The notes below the pieces were generated by a model. The model ran no database searches, was not told the DNA's origin, and worked only from the letters and a program-made list of their open reading frames with translations. This document shows, one piece after another, positions 35,627 through 48,952 of a stretch of 64,000 nt of DNA. The translations under genes and the position numbers were made by a program. Source of the DNA: Paracyclopina nana (lineage: Eukaryota; Arthropoda; Copepoda; Cyclopoida; Cyclopettidae); NCBI GenBank assembly GCA_019096065.1, contig JAGUCH010000001.1:1488001-1552000 (forward strand), written 5' to 3'. Positions within the stretch are counted from its first letter, which is position 1. Each line of letters starts with the position of its first letter.

Positions 35627-38600
35627 ATGAGCAGCATTGCAGCACTTCTACAAGCCGCCGAATTTCTCGAGAGGCGCGAAAGAGGTGCGAAAAATCAGTG
35701 TTTTTAACTATTATTTGTCTGGCACGTGATCCGCCGTTTTCTCGTCAAACCGACGTGCGTGAAAAGCCCTGGGCGAATTTTCTCGTCAAAGTGGAGGAGG
35801 CCAACATGGCCTCTTTCTATTTGACTAGTCTAATTGATTTTCGCTCTTTTTCAGAAATGGAGCATGGCTATGCCTCCAGTTTACCGGGACCGAACTTCTT
35901 CCTGGAAGACGAATCATTCACTCAGACAAGTAACCTTAGCGCGATGGCCGACATCGGCGGATTCGGCTCGTCGCCCAGCCTCTCGTCGGGCTCGCCTCGA
36001 AGACTGAGCAGCAAGTCGAGCAGCAACAATTACAGAAAACCTCAAGGAAACAGGTAGGAGGACATCATGCGACTTACAAGCTCGAGCTTGACGGCCGCCA
36101 TTTTGGAAAGGGGCAGCTGCTCGAGAGCAGCTCGCGCTTCGAGGCCCGAGCCGAAATGGGGCCACCGAGGCCGTGGGCGTCGCCCATTCTCGGCTGAGGC
36201 TCGTCCCCGGGGCGGTTACTCGGCCGAAGCGTCGAGGCTGCCGGGAGCATGGCCGCTTGGCAATGTGCTTCATCTGACAAGGAACAGCTGAAGCGCGCGC
36301 GTCTACGCGGCCATCCGTTCTTTGTCTGACACTTGACACGGCACACAGCAGCGTACGTAGCTTTTGGAGAGGCGGCATTGCTGATTGCAGCAGCAGCAGC
36401 GGGCGACAGGCTCGCAGGATGTCCCCCCGACGACATGTTGACGTTTTGTCATCGCAATCGGTGTCGCTGGCATTCCTCGCGTTTGGACAAGCTCGAAACG
36501 CGCGGGGAATTCGCGAAAACGGGACGAACGTCCCAGGGGCGTGACAACCTGAGCTTTCTAACGTCGAAGCGACCACGTGTGAAACGCGACACGTGTGCTG
36601 CCCTCATGACAAAGCGTTTTTGCATCCTTTCCTCGCTGTTTCAGGTCGACCCACAACGAGCTGGAAAAGAACCGACGGGCCCACCTGAGAAACTGCCTCG
36701 AGAAGCTGAAAGACATCGTGCCCGTGGGTGGAGACAGCTCTCGCCACACGACCTTGGGGCTTCTCAACAAGGCCAAACACTTCATCAAGGCATGCTTTGC
36801 ACCCCCTTCTTTTTTCGCTTTTCTCTAACGCGCGATCATGCCTTTTTGCAGACGTTGGAGGAGAAGGAGCGAAAAGCGAGTGCTCACCGTGAGAACTTGT
36901 TACGGGAGCAAAGGTACCTGAGGCGGCGTTTGGAATTGCTATCCACCCAAGTGGATGCGATCAACAAGAGACGCTCCGTATCGGAGTGCTCCACGTCCAC
37001 CGTCAGCTCCAGTCACAGCTCCAATTCGGAGTCGGGTAAGACAAATGACCTTTTAAAAAAGAGGACCCATGCAGCATGACAGCTTGATGCGCGCATGGCC
37101 GGCTTGGGCAGCTGCCCCTCGGCCCAACTTGAAATGTGCGGTGCAAATTCGCAGTACAAATTCGCAGCACGGATTCGCAACGCGTCTCTCGCGCGCGCCA
37201 CTTTTGGCAAAGAGAGGTTATGACGATGCCGTTCTTTTCACGTTGAAACGCTCCTCCTCATTAGCATGGCGGTCTCGGCCGATTTCGGCGTTAAATGCCT
37301 CTCGGGGCCGGGGTCGGGGGGAACTTGTACCATTAGGAAAGAGTTGGCCTGAAAAAAATCAGACGTCTAGACTTCTTGCTAAACGCGCGGACCTTCACCT
37401 CGGACAACGTCTTTGTGCGTGCATCGCACAGTGGGCCACGGAGACCCTTATTTCTCCATTTCAGCTAAATTATGAAATCCAGTTTCAAACACTTTTTTAT
37501 CTTATAATAGTTCCTATGGGTTCTTGGTGATCAGAATTGGCCATTTAAAAGGCTCTAAATTCAATTCGATTTGTGAATTGAAGATCATGTTTGAGAAGCA
37601 TCCTGATTTTGATAAAAAAATCTAAGAAAAAAGAAATGTCAAAAAGTGGCTACAAGCTTTTACTGTTCCATTAGAACTATGATTTTTTTGTTGAAGCCTT
37701 TAATTAGAGTTAGTTTAAGTATTTTAGGCCACAAGAGAACAGGATTTCATTTAAAATAAGTGTCAAAATTGACCCAAAAAGATGACTCTTCTATTTCCAT
37801 GTAAAACTAAACCAAATATTAGCAGAACTTATTATGTCCAAGGTTGTCCAACCTATAACACTGTCAAATTAGAGAAAAAGTAATATGAACAGGGTTGGAT
37901 TGCAAAAAAAGTGCGTGGATGTGCGTAAGACTTTGCTAGAAAGAGTTAAAAGTTCGAGTTTTACAGTCATTTAGGGGCTTTGCTAATGCACTGCCGATTT
38001 GACGAAAAATCAGAAATGGAGGAAAATGCTTCAACGGGACCCACTGTGCATCGGTAAAAAGTTCGTCGTCGAACGAGTGCATTCGCGGGTGCATCGTCAT
38101 GCGATTCCAGCCAGCTAGGTGCAAAGTACGAGGTACCGTTGCGCATGGAAAAAGGGTTGCGACACGGTTTCCACTCGGCCGTTTTTACGGGGCTGCATTT
38201 CGCTGCAAAGGAACAAAAGCGAAATGCGAGTTCATTCCACGCCTTTTTGGATCGAGCGCTCATTGTTCGTGCGAAAAGTGACGTTTTCCTCTCGCTTCGC
38301 GTTGCTCGCTGCCGAGTCCACGTGGCCGTGTACATGTGAATCAGGCAGGTGAATTTTTTTCTCGCTTTGTTACCAAGCCACGCAGTCGACGACCGCGTGG
38401 CACCAACGTTCAACCACCCTCGGTTCATTGTCTGCCGCCGCCGTACGGTAAAACGATGCCATCTCAACGGCTCTCGCTTTAATTTGAGGTTACGGCTGCC
38501 ATGCGGGAAAAAGAAGTCTTGTTCTTTTTTGAGGGGAAAGGAGGAGGCCGCTTTTTCCTCTCTCTTGGGCGAAAGGTTAATTTTTTCGCCCGCGCGTTCA

Positions 38601-39828
38601 AGATTTACGATGCTCGATTCACGTTCATGCGGCGCCATAAAACAAAAAGGCAACGCGGCGTGGAGGGAAAAAGTTCAATGCTTTCCGCTACGAACGACGA
38701 GGCTTGAAATTAAACTGGCTCGTACCAGTCGGGTGAAAAATGATCATCGTCTTCGTCCACTAAGTTGCTGAGTTGCGAATTTTTGGGGCGAGAGAGCTGC
38801 CGAAGAAAGTCACGTGACGTGGGCAAACTTGGCAAAAACACGGGGAACTGCGTCGTAGCATTTTTCCGTCCTCGTTTTCCTCGTTGACCTTTTGAGCATG
38901 ATGATTGTAACGCAAAGACGACCGGGAAAACGGGGATCGCTTCGATTCGCAGCCACCAAAAACGAGCCCCAAAATGGCAACGATGATGCATCCGAGAAGA
39001 AGAAGCTTGAGCTGCTTTCTAGAAACCAAGCTGCTCTTGTTGTCGTTGTTGGGTTGGTCGGTCGTGGGCTGATGATGGTACGGCTTTCCCCGCTTTTCCC
39101 CCACAACCTACAACTGCAGCCACCGCGTCAAAGCAATCGATTTTCGTTTTTCTTGCCTCGTTGGCTCAGCAGCCTCTTGGCCTCGGCTTTCGCGTTCGCG
39201 ATTCAAGCCCGAGGGGTTGTTGCTCTTTCGGCGTCGGTCATTGGCCTTAGCCGACATCCAGCTTCGCTCGCCAGGTCTACCAACCGCAACCGGGCCGCTC
39301 ATCAAATGTGCTTAGCGCCCTACGTAGTACGTACGCCGCGCTTAAAAAAGCCGCGCTCGTCCGCACCAAACGTCCGCGGGTTCTCGCAAGTACGCAATTC
39401 CTTTGTGAAGCTCCCAAGATCGAGCGTGAAGAAGAAGAAGCTTTGGCAGCTTCGGCAAAGGGTGACACACGTAGGGCGCGCAATGCACGGCACACGGCAG
39501 CTGGGGAATCACGTGGACCTCACCACCCACGTGGCCCCCTTTCCTTCAGCTGCCCTCGCTTGCCGGCGCGGGGAGGGAGCGCGCGCGCGAAGCCAGCCAG
39601 CTTTTTTGACAGCTTTGGCTGCGCAGGTTCCACGCGGACCACGATCATGCGCCGTTCATGTCATGCCCACGATGAGGTTTTTTTTCCTTTGCAGACGAAC
39701 ACGAGGTGGACGTGATCGGGTATGGAGGCGCCAGCGATGACGACTACTCTTCCATCCGATCGGGCACGAGTGATGGCGGCGTGACCGTGACCACCTGGAG
39801 GCAGCTCTCCATCGGCGGGGAGGCTTGA
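35627..39828 (+). CDS. MXD-like: Mxd/Mad-type bHLH-leucine-zipper repressor (Max partner)
   Basis: Five exons: 35627-35684, 35855-36053, 36645-36789, 36852-37035, 39695-39828; 239 aa. The first residues, [19 protein letters not shown], form the Sin3-interaction helix, and [11 protein letters not shown] follows, as in vertebrate Mxd1/Mxi1. Residues about 86-135 are the bHLH ([20 protein letters not shown]...[18 protein letters not shown]), including His, Glu and Arg residues that contact an E-box. The zipper follows ([20 protein letters not shown]...). The tail has a Ser-rich stretch and an acidic [19 protein letters not shown]. Mxd proteins pair with Max, bind CACGTG and recruit Sin3/HDAC to oppose Myc. 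Exon 3 ends in a GC donor (AAG|GCATGC). Intron 4 is 2.66 kb. A likely 3' UTR intron follows the stop (39835-39892). Confidence 0.95.
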
Positions 39829-42409
39829 AACGAGGTACATTTTTGAAGCGGCTATTTTTTCGAGGCCTACACTCATCCTCGCTCTTTTGCAGGCCGAGCA
39901 ACATCATCGTTCTCCGTCGTCGATCCGGAAGAAGACCTTCTCACCCTTTTAAGAGAGCCGTTCCAACTTGACAACACCAAGGATGAGGCCGCTCGCTGGA
40001 AAGAGCCCGATTCTCCCCCACTACTACCCTCCTTTATTATTTTCAACGTCGCGTCGTCGGAGGCCGCCCGATTTTCCCAATGGAACTGGATCTCCATTTC
40101 TTCTTTCTTTGGGCCGACGCCGGCGATGCGAAGGAAGAAAACCGTGCATGTGATGGATGTCTGTCCACTATGAACTAGTCAGGCGTGTTCTACATTTGCG
40201 TCACTCTCAACGACGCAACCCCTCTTCAACCCACTTCAAGGCCCCGCCCGAAAGTTGATGCCCGTGCATCTCTTGCGTTTTTTCCGGCAAATCGAAAGTT
40301 TCCTGAGAATGGCTCTTCGTCGTCGTCGTCGTCGTTTTCGTCGTGGAGAAAAATGATGCTGCACTGAGAAAGAGATATAATCAACGCTAATTTTGAAGAG
40401 AAAAACATTGTTTTGAACAAAAAAAAATTGAGAAAAAAACACCACCACAAAACCCTTTTCACTCCGTATGAAAATGAGAAAATCCGCAAAAAAATCTTCA
40501 TTCCTCCATTCTTACTCTATTATTACTTCTTCTAGTGCTACGTATGTAATGTAAAAAATAATCCAGTTTTACCATAGACAGCGACTTTCACAAAACTCAT
40601 CCACGTTTTAAAAGGCCTGCAACACAAAAAAAGCCAATAAGCATGAAGATTTTTCTTTCCATTTCTTCTTCAGGAACCCATTTTGAGCTCGCTCCTCTTA
40701 GTGCCACAAGCCCTCCAAAAAATGTTATAAACACACATACAAAAAAATAGTTCATCCTAGTGAGAGCTGGAAAAGATGGAGACGTGAGAGTGTCTACTTA
40801 AAAAACACACTGACTATTTTAAAGCTGCTTGAATTCCGGCAAGAAAAATCCACCCAATTGAGATGATGTTGGCAACTGTTGAAAACTCCCCCATTTTTAT
40901 TTCGCAATGCCCCGCCCATCCACCCGCCCATCCACCCGCCCTCCCCACATACACACTAGATTGAAAAAAGCTACCTGTCTTTCACATGATTTTTTGGCTT
41001 GCAATACGCAAAATTTGATGACGCAGACTCAAAGTGATGAAATTCCTCCTGGCAAAAAAAAGAGAGAGACTTCTTCTGCTTCTGCTGCTGCTGCTTGCTG
41101 CTGACTCTTACAGAGGATCCCCGGAGGATGGAAGGGCAATTTTTTCAGTGTAAAAAGAAGCAATTCAGTATTGAGCAAAAAATGCGCACTCCACATTTCG
41201 AGGGCCTCCTCGCTGGACTCACCACCAGACCACGCAACGCAGGCAGCAAGAGCATGTAAATTGTCAGACATCAGAAAAAAATGCTAGCAACCCACAAGAA
41301 AAATTGGCCAAAAACAAAGTGACGAATTCGTGTGATCCATTGATGCAATTTTAGGTTGAGAGAAGAAGAGGTCTTTCAAAACCTATTTGGAAAAAATGAA
41401 GAAAACTTAACAAGAATAACCCATTGTGATTTTACCTTGACGACATTTTATCACTTTTCAAATTTCTGCAAGGCCAAGAAAAATCCACCACGTGGCTGTT
41501 CTCCTGTGAAATAAAAACGTAAAGTGGAGGATTTTCACGAAAACGACCCACATAAAAGAAGAAGAAGAAGGTTGCCAAAACAACAACAACAACAACAATT
41601 CAGTGCACAATTTCCTTCGTCAAACAAAGACTGTCTTTGAAATTTCTGTGTTATTTTATTTTCCCCCATCATCATCCATCCCTAATAATAAAAATATTGA
41701 TTTTAACGAAAAAATTTGTGTTCAATGATGAGAAATAATGACATATAAATCGATCATACCTGATGCTCCCTTGGGTGGATTTTGTAGCTTTAAAAGAAGA
41801 TAAGGTGTTCAACAGAAAGCATCCAAAAAATTATCATTGCGCATATTATAATTTTATGAAAAACGCTTCCTTTTTTCTGCTGAAAAGAAGAAAAAAAAAC
41901 AAATAAAAAAACGCCAGCCAAAAAACGACTAATCACAGTTGCATTCCATGCAACGCGAAGCAAGGTTTTAGACGACGACAAGAGAACACGAAGATTTCAC
42001 CAAAAGGAGTCTGAGAGCGCAAATTCACCATGATCATCATCAAAACCACTGCTACTTTGTCCTAAATGTCTCTACACAGAATAATAATGCAGAAGAAGAA
42101 GGATGCAGAGGAACAATCTCTTGTCTGTTCAAGATTCGTGTAAAACTTCCTTGTGTTGATCATTTCAAACAGCATCTAGAAAATAAACAAATTCTACTAG
42201 AGAATGTGACTCTCGAAAGGAACATGGCTTTCTTTATAAATTAACACTGATCAAATTCACTTTTAATCCCATGATTTTATAGGGAGGTTGCGTGATTTAT
42301 GAAAGTCGCGAAAGTAGCGCATTCACAACAACAACAAGATTTCAGCTGTTGTCCTGCCTGCGAACTTGCAAAGTGCTAACTGGAAGAGAGAGCAGGGAAT
42401 ATAGAAAAT
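39829..42409. other. Mxd 3' UTR and intergenic region
   Basis: Besides the likely 3' UTR intron at 39835-39892, no exon is supported. Simple repeats are present: CGT triplets near 40318-40335, a CAC/CCACC-rich stretch at 40907-40945, GAA near 41560 and CAA near 41580. Confidence 0.5.
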
Positions 42410-43605
42410 ATGTCCGGATTCACTGATGAAACTCTGGAAAAGAAACTTGCCGACCTGAACAATTCTCAGCAGAGCATTCAGCAGCTATCGCTATGGCTGA
42501 TCCATCACAGAAAACACTACTCAAAAATCGTCGCCGTTTGGCACCGAGAACTGCTGAAGACGTCCAACAGCCGAAAGTTGACGTTCCTCTACTTGGCCAA
42601 TGATGTTGTGCAAAATTCACGCAAAAAGGCGCCCGAGTTTGCCAAAGACTTTGGCTCCGTTTTGCGCAAGGTTCTCGAGCATTTATTGGCAGCCAAATTG
42701 GACGAAAAGACCGTCAAGTCCATCTCGCGGCTGCTCACAATATGGCAAGAGCGGAGCATTTTCGACCCCAAAGTTCAAGCAGATCTTAACAAAGTTTGGC
42801 ACAAAAAGTCCTCTTCCGCGGAGAAGAGCAGCAGAAATAATGATGAGCCTGGCACTCCGCCTTTACCAAAGAAGCCTCGGAAAGGTAGGTTAAGTCCGTG
42901 TTATTTTATGTCATTTTTATTACAAATTGGTGCCTCATGTTGTAGAGACACCGCCCAAATTACCTCCCACCTCCTTGTCCGACTCAAGTAAGGGCTCGAG
43001 CAGCAAAAATGGCAGCAGCAGCCTCGAGGATAAACCAGTGTTCAAAAAGTTACTCAGCAGTTCACCGCCGACGCTGTCGCCTTCCGCGGCTGGAGATCCT
43101 CCAGAGCCAGAGGATCTAATTAAGGCCATCCAGGATCTGGAAAACTCAGCCTCGTCGGACGCAATTGTACGCGAGAAAATAGCCAGGCTCCCGCCTGAAG
43201 TGAGCGAGGCTGGGCATCTGGAAAAACTGCAATCCTCCAGCGAAGGGCAGCAGCTGATGGCAAAGGTACTACTTTGGTAATTTTCAAGGACGTAACCCCA
43301 TTATTGATGATTAGATCAACGAGGCAACGGAATTGCTGAACGAGTACAACGAGCGCCTTCAACAGGAGCTGAAGGATCGCAAAAAAGTTGGCCAAATGAT
43401 AGTCGACTTTCTGGCAGCTCAAAACACTTTGCTTAGCCAGGCAGAAGAAAAGCTTGAGCTCTACCGTGACAAATTGGACAAAGTCAATGCCATCCGTGAC
43501 GATCTGAAGTCTCACATCCAATCCTTGCCTGACCTGACTCAATTGCCGGATGTCACGGGTGGATTGGCACCTTTGCCCTCGGCTGGGGATTTATTCATGA
43601 AATAA
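42410..43605 (+). CDS. RPRD1B-like: RPRD1A/B-like CID protein (RNA polymerase II CTD binding)
   Basis: Three exons: 42410-42884, 42946-43265, 43315-43605; 361 aa. Residues 1-135 form a CTD-interacting domain of the RPRD/Rtt103 type (FTDETLEKKLADLNNSQQSI, then WHRELLKTSNSRKLTFLYLANDVVQNSRKK, given here in two parts). A Ser/Pro/Lys linker follows, then a C-terminal coiled coil (INEATELLNEYNERLQQELK onward) and the tail LPDVTGGLAPLPSAGDLF. Family members bind phosphorylated pol II CTD as dimers and bring in RPAP2 and other factors at transcription termination or cell-cycle genes. The linker makes it slightly longer than vertebrate RPRD1B. All joins keep frame. Confidence 0.95.
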
Positions 43606-44043
43606 TGCGCTATTATTCTGGACTTATATTATCAATATAGTATTAGATATGCTCCTTGGGCTTTTTCTGCTACTCAAATCATTGCCTCAAGATCGACTGG
43701 GAGAACCCATTTTACTTATTGTTGCACTTGATGACCGATGATCTTATTATTGCAAGCGTTGAATTTCACTGATGTGTAATCTGAGAACTCAAGCAAATTG
43801 CCTCTTACAACAAAAGCTTGGTTGCCAAATTACTAGCGCAAGATGACGTCAGCCCATTGCAGTACCATTTACAGTAATACAGCTCAAAATAATGCCTCTC
43901 ATCAAGCTTGAGCACATCAAGTTATTTTGCAAGCAATGCTATATACACATACTATAAAAAGGTAATGAGCTGCATTTTGATGATGCTCTAATTACAGTGG
44001 CCAAATAGAGGATTATGAATCGTGAACTAGTATTTTTTGGTCA
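43606..44043. other. Convergent 3' region of the RPRD1-like and neprilysin-like genes
   Basis: Tail-to-tail gap. No AATAAA is obvious for the plus-strand gene; variants such as AGTAATA occur. No open frame of note. Confidence 0.4.
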
Positions 44044-47000
44044 CTACCAAAAGGAGCATCTTTTTTGTGGGGCCATGGTTGCATTTGGCCGACAGCTGAA
44101 AGCCTGCGCAAATTTAGGGATGTTGCTCAGGGCCAAGTTGATCCTTGCGTGGTTCGGGCTGTGTCTGTCGATTTTGAGGCTCAACGCCTTGGCCTCTTTC
44201 TTGGAGGCCGAGCAAAAGGAGCGGGCAAAGCCCAGAAACAAAAGCTGCTCGCCACTCAGAAACTCGAGGCCCGGAAGGCTTCGGTTGACCTCAGCTGGCT
44301 CTTTTGTCCTCGCCCAAGATTCATAGCCTCTGATTGCTGCATTGAGCCCGCCATTGTCCGCGATATTCTCCAAAAGCGTGATGCCTCCGTCTATGGAGTC
44401 TTCACCATTTGAATACTGATCAATTAGGCATTGCGATTTGGCCTGGAAATCCGCCTCCAAATGCTGAGGCCACCAGTTGGTCCGACGTCCCTCACTGTCA
44501 AAGTGTCGCCCATGGTCATCAAACCCATGAAGGAGCTATCAAAAAGAATGTGCGAAAAAGTATTTTGTTGCCTTAGGAACGAAACCACATAAAAATGCTA
44601 CATGCATTAAAACTTTTATGTGGCCACTTTTCACTGTGAAAGCAGAAAAATTCACATTATTACTTATGTAGCACTCAATTAAGTGGTGAAAAGCTGTCAG
44701 TTACTACGAGCCTCTATTAATATAATTGTGTGTCCATATGATTGACGGGAAACAAATATGCAGGAAGTTACTTGCTTTTGTACCTCATGCCCGATAAAGG
44801 AGCCAAGATGGCCATAATTCAAAGCCATCGGCTGATCTGCGGAGAAAAACGGTGGCACCATGATGCCAGAAGGCAGCAGGATTTGGTTTCTTGAGTACAT
44901 GTACATGGCATTCACAGTGATGGGGGACAAAGTTGGAGGCCACAAATTTTTGTCCACCTCTTTGCCCAGTAAATCCAGGTACCAAAGCAGTCGAAATTGT
45001 ACATAGCTCACCTAAATTAAGCAATTTATACTATTTTGGTCATTTTAGTGCTGCATACATATTGCTCCACCATTTTCGGAGTTTAACAACAGATCGGGCT
45101 CCAAGTCGAGTTCAATGCGGCTAGCCCTACGCGGTGCGTGCACGGGACCTAGCGCGTTGCCTGGTAATACGCCTTAGAAACGTAGGCTCGATTTCCCTAC
45201 TCCGAAAACCATGGTGCAACCTGTATATGTAGGCAAGTAGGACTTACTACGTTACCAAGATGGTCATCTTTGGTGACCTTGAGGTCAGCATATGTCTGGT
45301 CCAATTGCCTTGAGTCGAGGATGAAGTGAGGAAATCCCAAAAGAAGCTTCGCTCCACTGATTTTAGCCCTTATGGCCTTGCGGGTGTCCTCCTCATCAAT
45401 CCACTCGAGCTCGTCAATGCGGCCTTTAAAGGCGGCCTTTATGCTCGCTGCCATCAGATCAACTTTGTCACGACTTTCCATGAAGGCCACTCGGTCCAAA
45501 AAGGCCGGAGCAAGGGCAAAGCCAAGCACGGAGTTGGTACTCATCACGCAAGATTTCCACCTTTGATCTGAGCTCCGGCCTCCAGTCAAGCTTCGCTCAA
45601 AGTCCTCATAGGCCTTGCGAAAAGGCTGTGACGCGTACTTGACAAATGGCCGCAATGCCGACCATGTCAAGTAGTTGTTCATGGTGTTGAAGAACCTTTG
45701 TTAAAGTAACAAACACAGTACATAGAGCCTTTTTCTCTTTTAATTTTAAAAATAGAACTAGTATATATTGCTGTTGAAAAATGCTCTCATATTATTACTT
45801 TTTGAGGAAGGAAAAGTGCTGAGGAACTTGAAGAAAGATAGAAGAGAGCCAAGAATTAAAGTACCTTTTATAAATAAGAGAGTACCTTAATTGCATTTAG
45901 TTGGTAAGAAGTAGCATGGTAAAGCTGTTATTTCAAGTAGCACTGTGTTTGTTTACCTTGCTCGCGTTGCCATTACATCGTCATTGTACGATATGGGACT
46001 CCCAGGGGTAGTAACCTCAAAATAAGGGGAGAGCATGTCACGAAGCTCTCTCAAGTAGCTCACTTGGAACCAGGCTTCACTCAAGGAATCCAGCTTTATC
46101 CAACCATTTGAGTGGCCCCTTTAATTTGCACAAGGAAAAACGGCAGTCTATTAATATTCAAGGAGAAGCCATATAATCAATTAGAAAGCAATGTCCATTT
46201 ATTTAGTAGAGGCTACTGCAAAAGTGCTCACCTTAGGGTGCCTATGAGGTCATTGAAAAAGTCCACCCAAGGCCCCCACGTGGGTGTGATGGAGGCCATG
46301 CTGTCAGCGTCCTTGAGGCTCAAAAAGTTGACCCTGAAGTTCTCCGGCCTCGTAAACTTGAGCGCCAAAGCTTGCTCAAAGTCCACAAGGTCTCCCACTT
46401 CTGCCTCGATATTTTTGCTTTTGCTTGGCTTCAGCAGCCTCACGACCTTTGTGATGTACTTTTTTAATGTGTTTCTTGAGACAGGGTCCGTGTAGAGCTC
46501 GTGGGAGGGCAAGGTCAAGTCGCCTTGCTTAATGGTCAGTTCGTGACTAAGGCCATCTTGACGGCCTTCGTGAATGGACCTGGGAATTAATATCCAATTT
46601 CAAAACCGGCTAAGTTGTTTATTATGCTTAAATCCGATGGCACCTTTTTTGAATAAATAGATTTATACAATCTCAAAATGATTTAGAAAATTACCAGCTG
46701 AGATAATTTATCAAAAGTCTAATTTGCTGATCTTTTTGTTCACAAAAGTAAGCTTTCACTTTGCAAAAAAGCCAATGGCGGCCAATTATTAGAGCAAAAA
46801 AGCCATGTCTAGTAATGCGTTCAAGCTGGTTACCATTTGAAGAGAGCTGATGTGGAGTACTTTTGCAACGCCAGCATTTTTCCCCTCATGTCAAAGTGAG
46901 ACATATCACTCGGTTCACCTGTGAGATTCCATCCACCAACTTCTTTGACAATATCTTCCAGCCTCATTTTTGATGTTTCACTCGCTCGCAAGCAAGCTCT

Positions 47001-48043
47001 ATAGAAATGCTTGGCTTTCACCTCAGCCTCAGACTTGGAGGCCTCTTTTGCATTGTCCTCGAGAATCTCCTTCAATATCGCCAGGTTTTCATCTGCTCGC
47101 TCGTCCAAAACGGACCAAGATGCGAGGCCCTAAAAGAAAGCTTACTATTAGGGCCTTCTTAAGAAATTAGAGTTAAGCTGTTTTTTTAATGTGAGAGAGA
47201 GCAAGGTGTGACGTGCTCAAATTTGCACACGCGAGAAGCAGCGTGGGGAGAATTGCCAGGCAAAATTGGCAATTTGAGGAAGAAGCAGGCTAAAAATAAG
47301 AAGGCAGCTTTTGCACAAAGATATAGAGAAATCATAACTGTAAGTAACCAAATTCCTATATGATAGAAAAATGGAAACTTTTTTTAGGCAGCTTTTGTAC
47401 AATTCGATTACATTATTTTGAGGGTCTTTCCACTTGCAATATGGTAAAAAGCTTTCTTTTTTACCGGAAAAAAACAGCTTGGACAAAGCCATAGTAGTTT
47501 ACTATGCATATTTTGATACGATGTTGTATACAGTATACGCGGAATTATCCAGCGTATTTTCCTCCTAGCTCTAGCTCTATAATGAACATCATCATAATGA
47601 AAATCAAGGGAATAATTTGGTTTACATCAGCTTCTTCGGGATTATCTTGTTTGGGAAAGCCCGGCTACGAACACACAGCGAATTACTTTGGGAATGGGAT
47701 GCTTCTTAATCCATCCGTTGCAAGCATACGCATAGAAATCCTCGCAGGGATCCACGGTTGCATCCATGGACTGAATAATTTCCGAGGCCACGAGCACATT
47801 ATTTCTCGAGTTGGTGGCTGCATTTTCCTGCGTCGCGGAAAAAACGGAAGCGGCCGCTGGGCAAAAAATGTAGTAAATTGCAGCAGCAGCAGCAGCCAGG
47901 CCGATAAGCAAAACGGCGAAAAAGCTGATTTTCCAGCATTTCGCTCTCTTTTTGAGCAGCCTCAGCCTCGAGGCTGGAATTAAGCACTGATGCTGATGTT
48001 GGGCCTCCTCTTTGAGGCTGGATTCAACCTCGTCGCAATTCAT
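44044..48043 (-). CDS. Neprilysin-like M13 zinc metallopeptidase, type II membrane protein
   Basis: Seven exons: 48043-47687, 47129-46834, 46579-46232, 46118-45957, 45695-45248, 45011-44784, 44535-44044; 776 aa. A short cytosolic N terminus with a basic stop-transfer segment precedes one membrane helix (about 37-60). The ectodomain starts with the M13 signature SMDATVDPCEDFYAYACNGW. The zinc site HELLH (612-616) is formed across the exon 6/7 join, and the third ligand Glu lies in ENIADNGG (about 669). The C terminus is PQKRCSFW, the conserved M13 ending. SYVQFRLLWY and NPY-like substrate regions precede it. These ectoenzymes degrade extracellular peptides such as neuropeptides. Length and motif order are those of a complete, probably active neprilysin. 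An intron between exons 5 and 6 holds a MITE-like insertion. Confidence 0.93.
45062..45219. mobile_element. MITE-like inverted-repeat insertion in a neprilysin intron
   Basis: The ends TTGCTCCACCATTTTCGGAG (left, from 45062) and its imperfect complement (ending at 45219, reading ...CCATGGTGCAA) match at about 17 of 21 positions. The inside is GC-rich and non-coding. About 158 bp. Confidence 0.55.
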
Positions 48044-48952
48044 GGCATTTTCTCACAATGTTCTCCTCCCTTTATTCACCATAATTATTACCATGCTTGT
48101 ATCTCCTTTTATGCTCTGGAAAGAGATAATGCGTGTGAGAAATGTGACAGCTGTGAGATTTATTCCAATGCCTTCCATAGGAAGATTCCATGAAGCATCT
48201 GGACATATCCGATATTCTTATAAGCAACTCGCTTGACTCACCTAATAAATTAATTTTAGGCTATCTTTTGCTCAATATGTGTCACTGTATGAATTGATAA
48301 AGTTGAACTACGGCATTAATCCCCAGGATACGTTTTGCTTATCGACTGCTCGAACCTGCCGCAAACTGTTAACATCTAAAGATTGTTTATGCACATGTGC
48401 GGACGATCGCGAGGCATTTCAGACTTTTAACGCCAGGCCTGAATTTCCCTGTATCTTTTCAGCTCGCGAGAGCCAAATTGATTTCCGATTCAACGCCTCA
48501 ATTACTTAACATCATTTAACGCAGTATTTCTGCTACCTTCTTTATTCATTTCGCCCATTACATGACTTTTTTTTGCTTATAAGAAAAGAAATCGCTGCAA
48601 AACCTCACTGGCTGCCGACAATCACCAAAGTTCTCAAGTAGCAAATGGGAGAAAAACCATTGGAAAACCAATCTCATCTCGAGCTTTTCCCCTATTGGAA
48701 ACATGCAACTCGACGAAGCTCAGAAGAGTCTTATCAATTAGGACAAATCAAGGCAAAAACAGAAGTACAGAAGAGTGATTGTTCACACATATTTATGATT
48801 TCGCGCGCGCAACCTCTTAACTATATAGCTAGTAAATGTGATGCATCAGACCTGGGACTCTGTGTATAGCTTAGCAGACCTGAAGCTTATCAGCTGATGT
48901 GCTACTCCAACGCAGTGTATTATATGCCATTATATAGGCCTGGAAAACTGCT
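48044..48952. promoter_or_regulatory. Divergent upstream region of the neprilysin-like and Kelch genes
   Basis: No exon is supported. TTATATAGG at about 48930-48938 lies some 15-25 bp before the proposed Kelch start codon and looks like a TATA element, which would imply a very short 5' UTR or a start site elsewhere. Confidence 0.35.

Noticed and set aside
38892..39740. 282-codon plus-strand frame in the last Mxd intron
   Set aside because: The region is CpG-rich, which lowers stop frequency; the frame runs into the final Mxd exon out of phase and has no domain.
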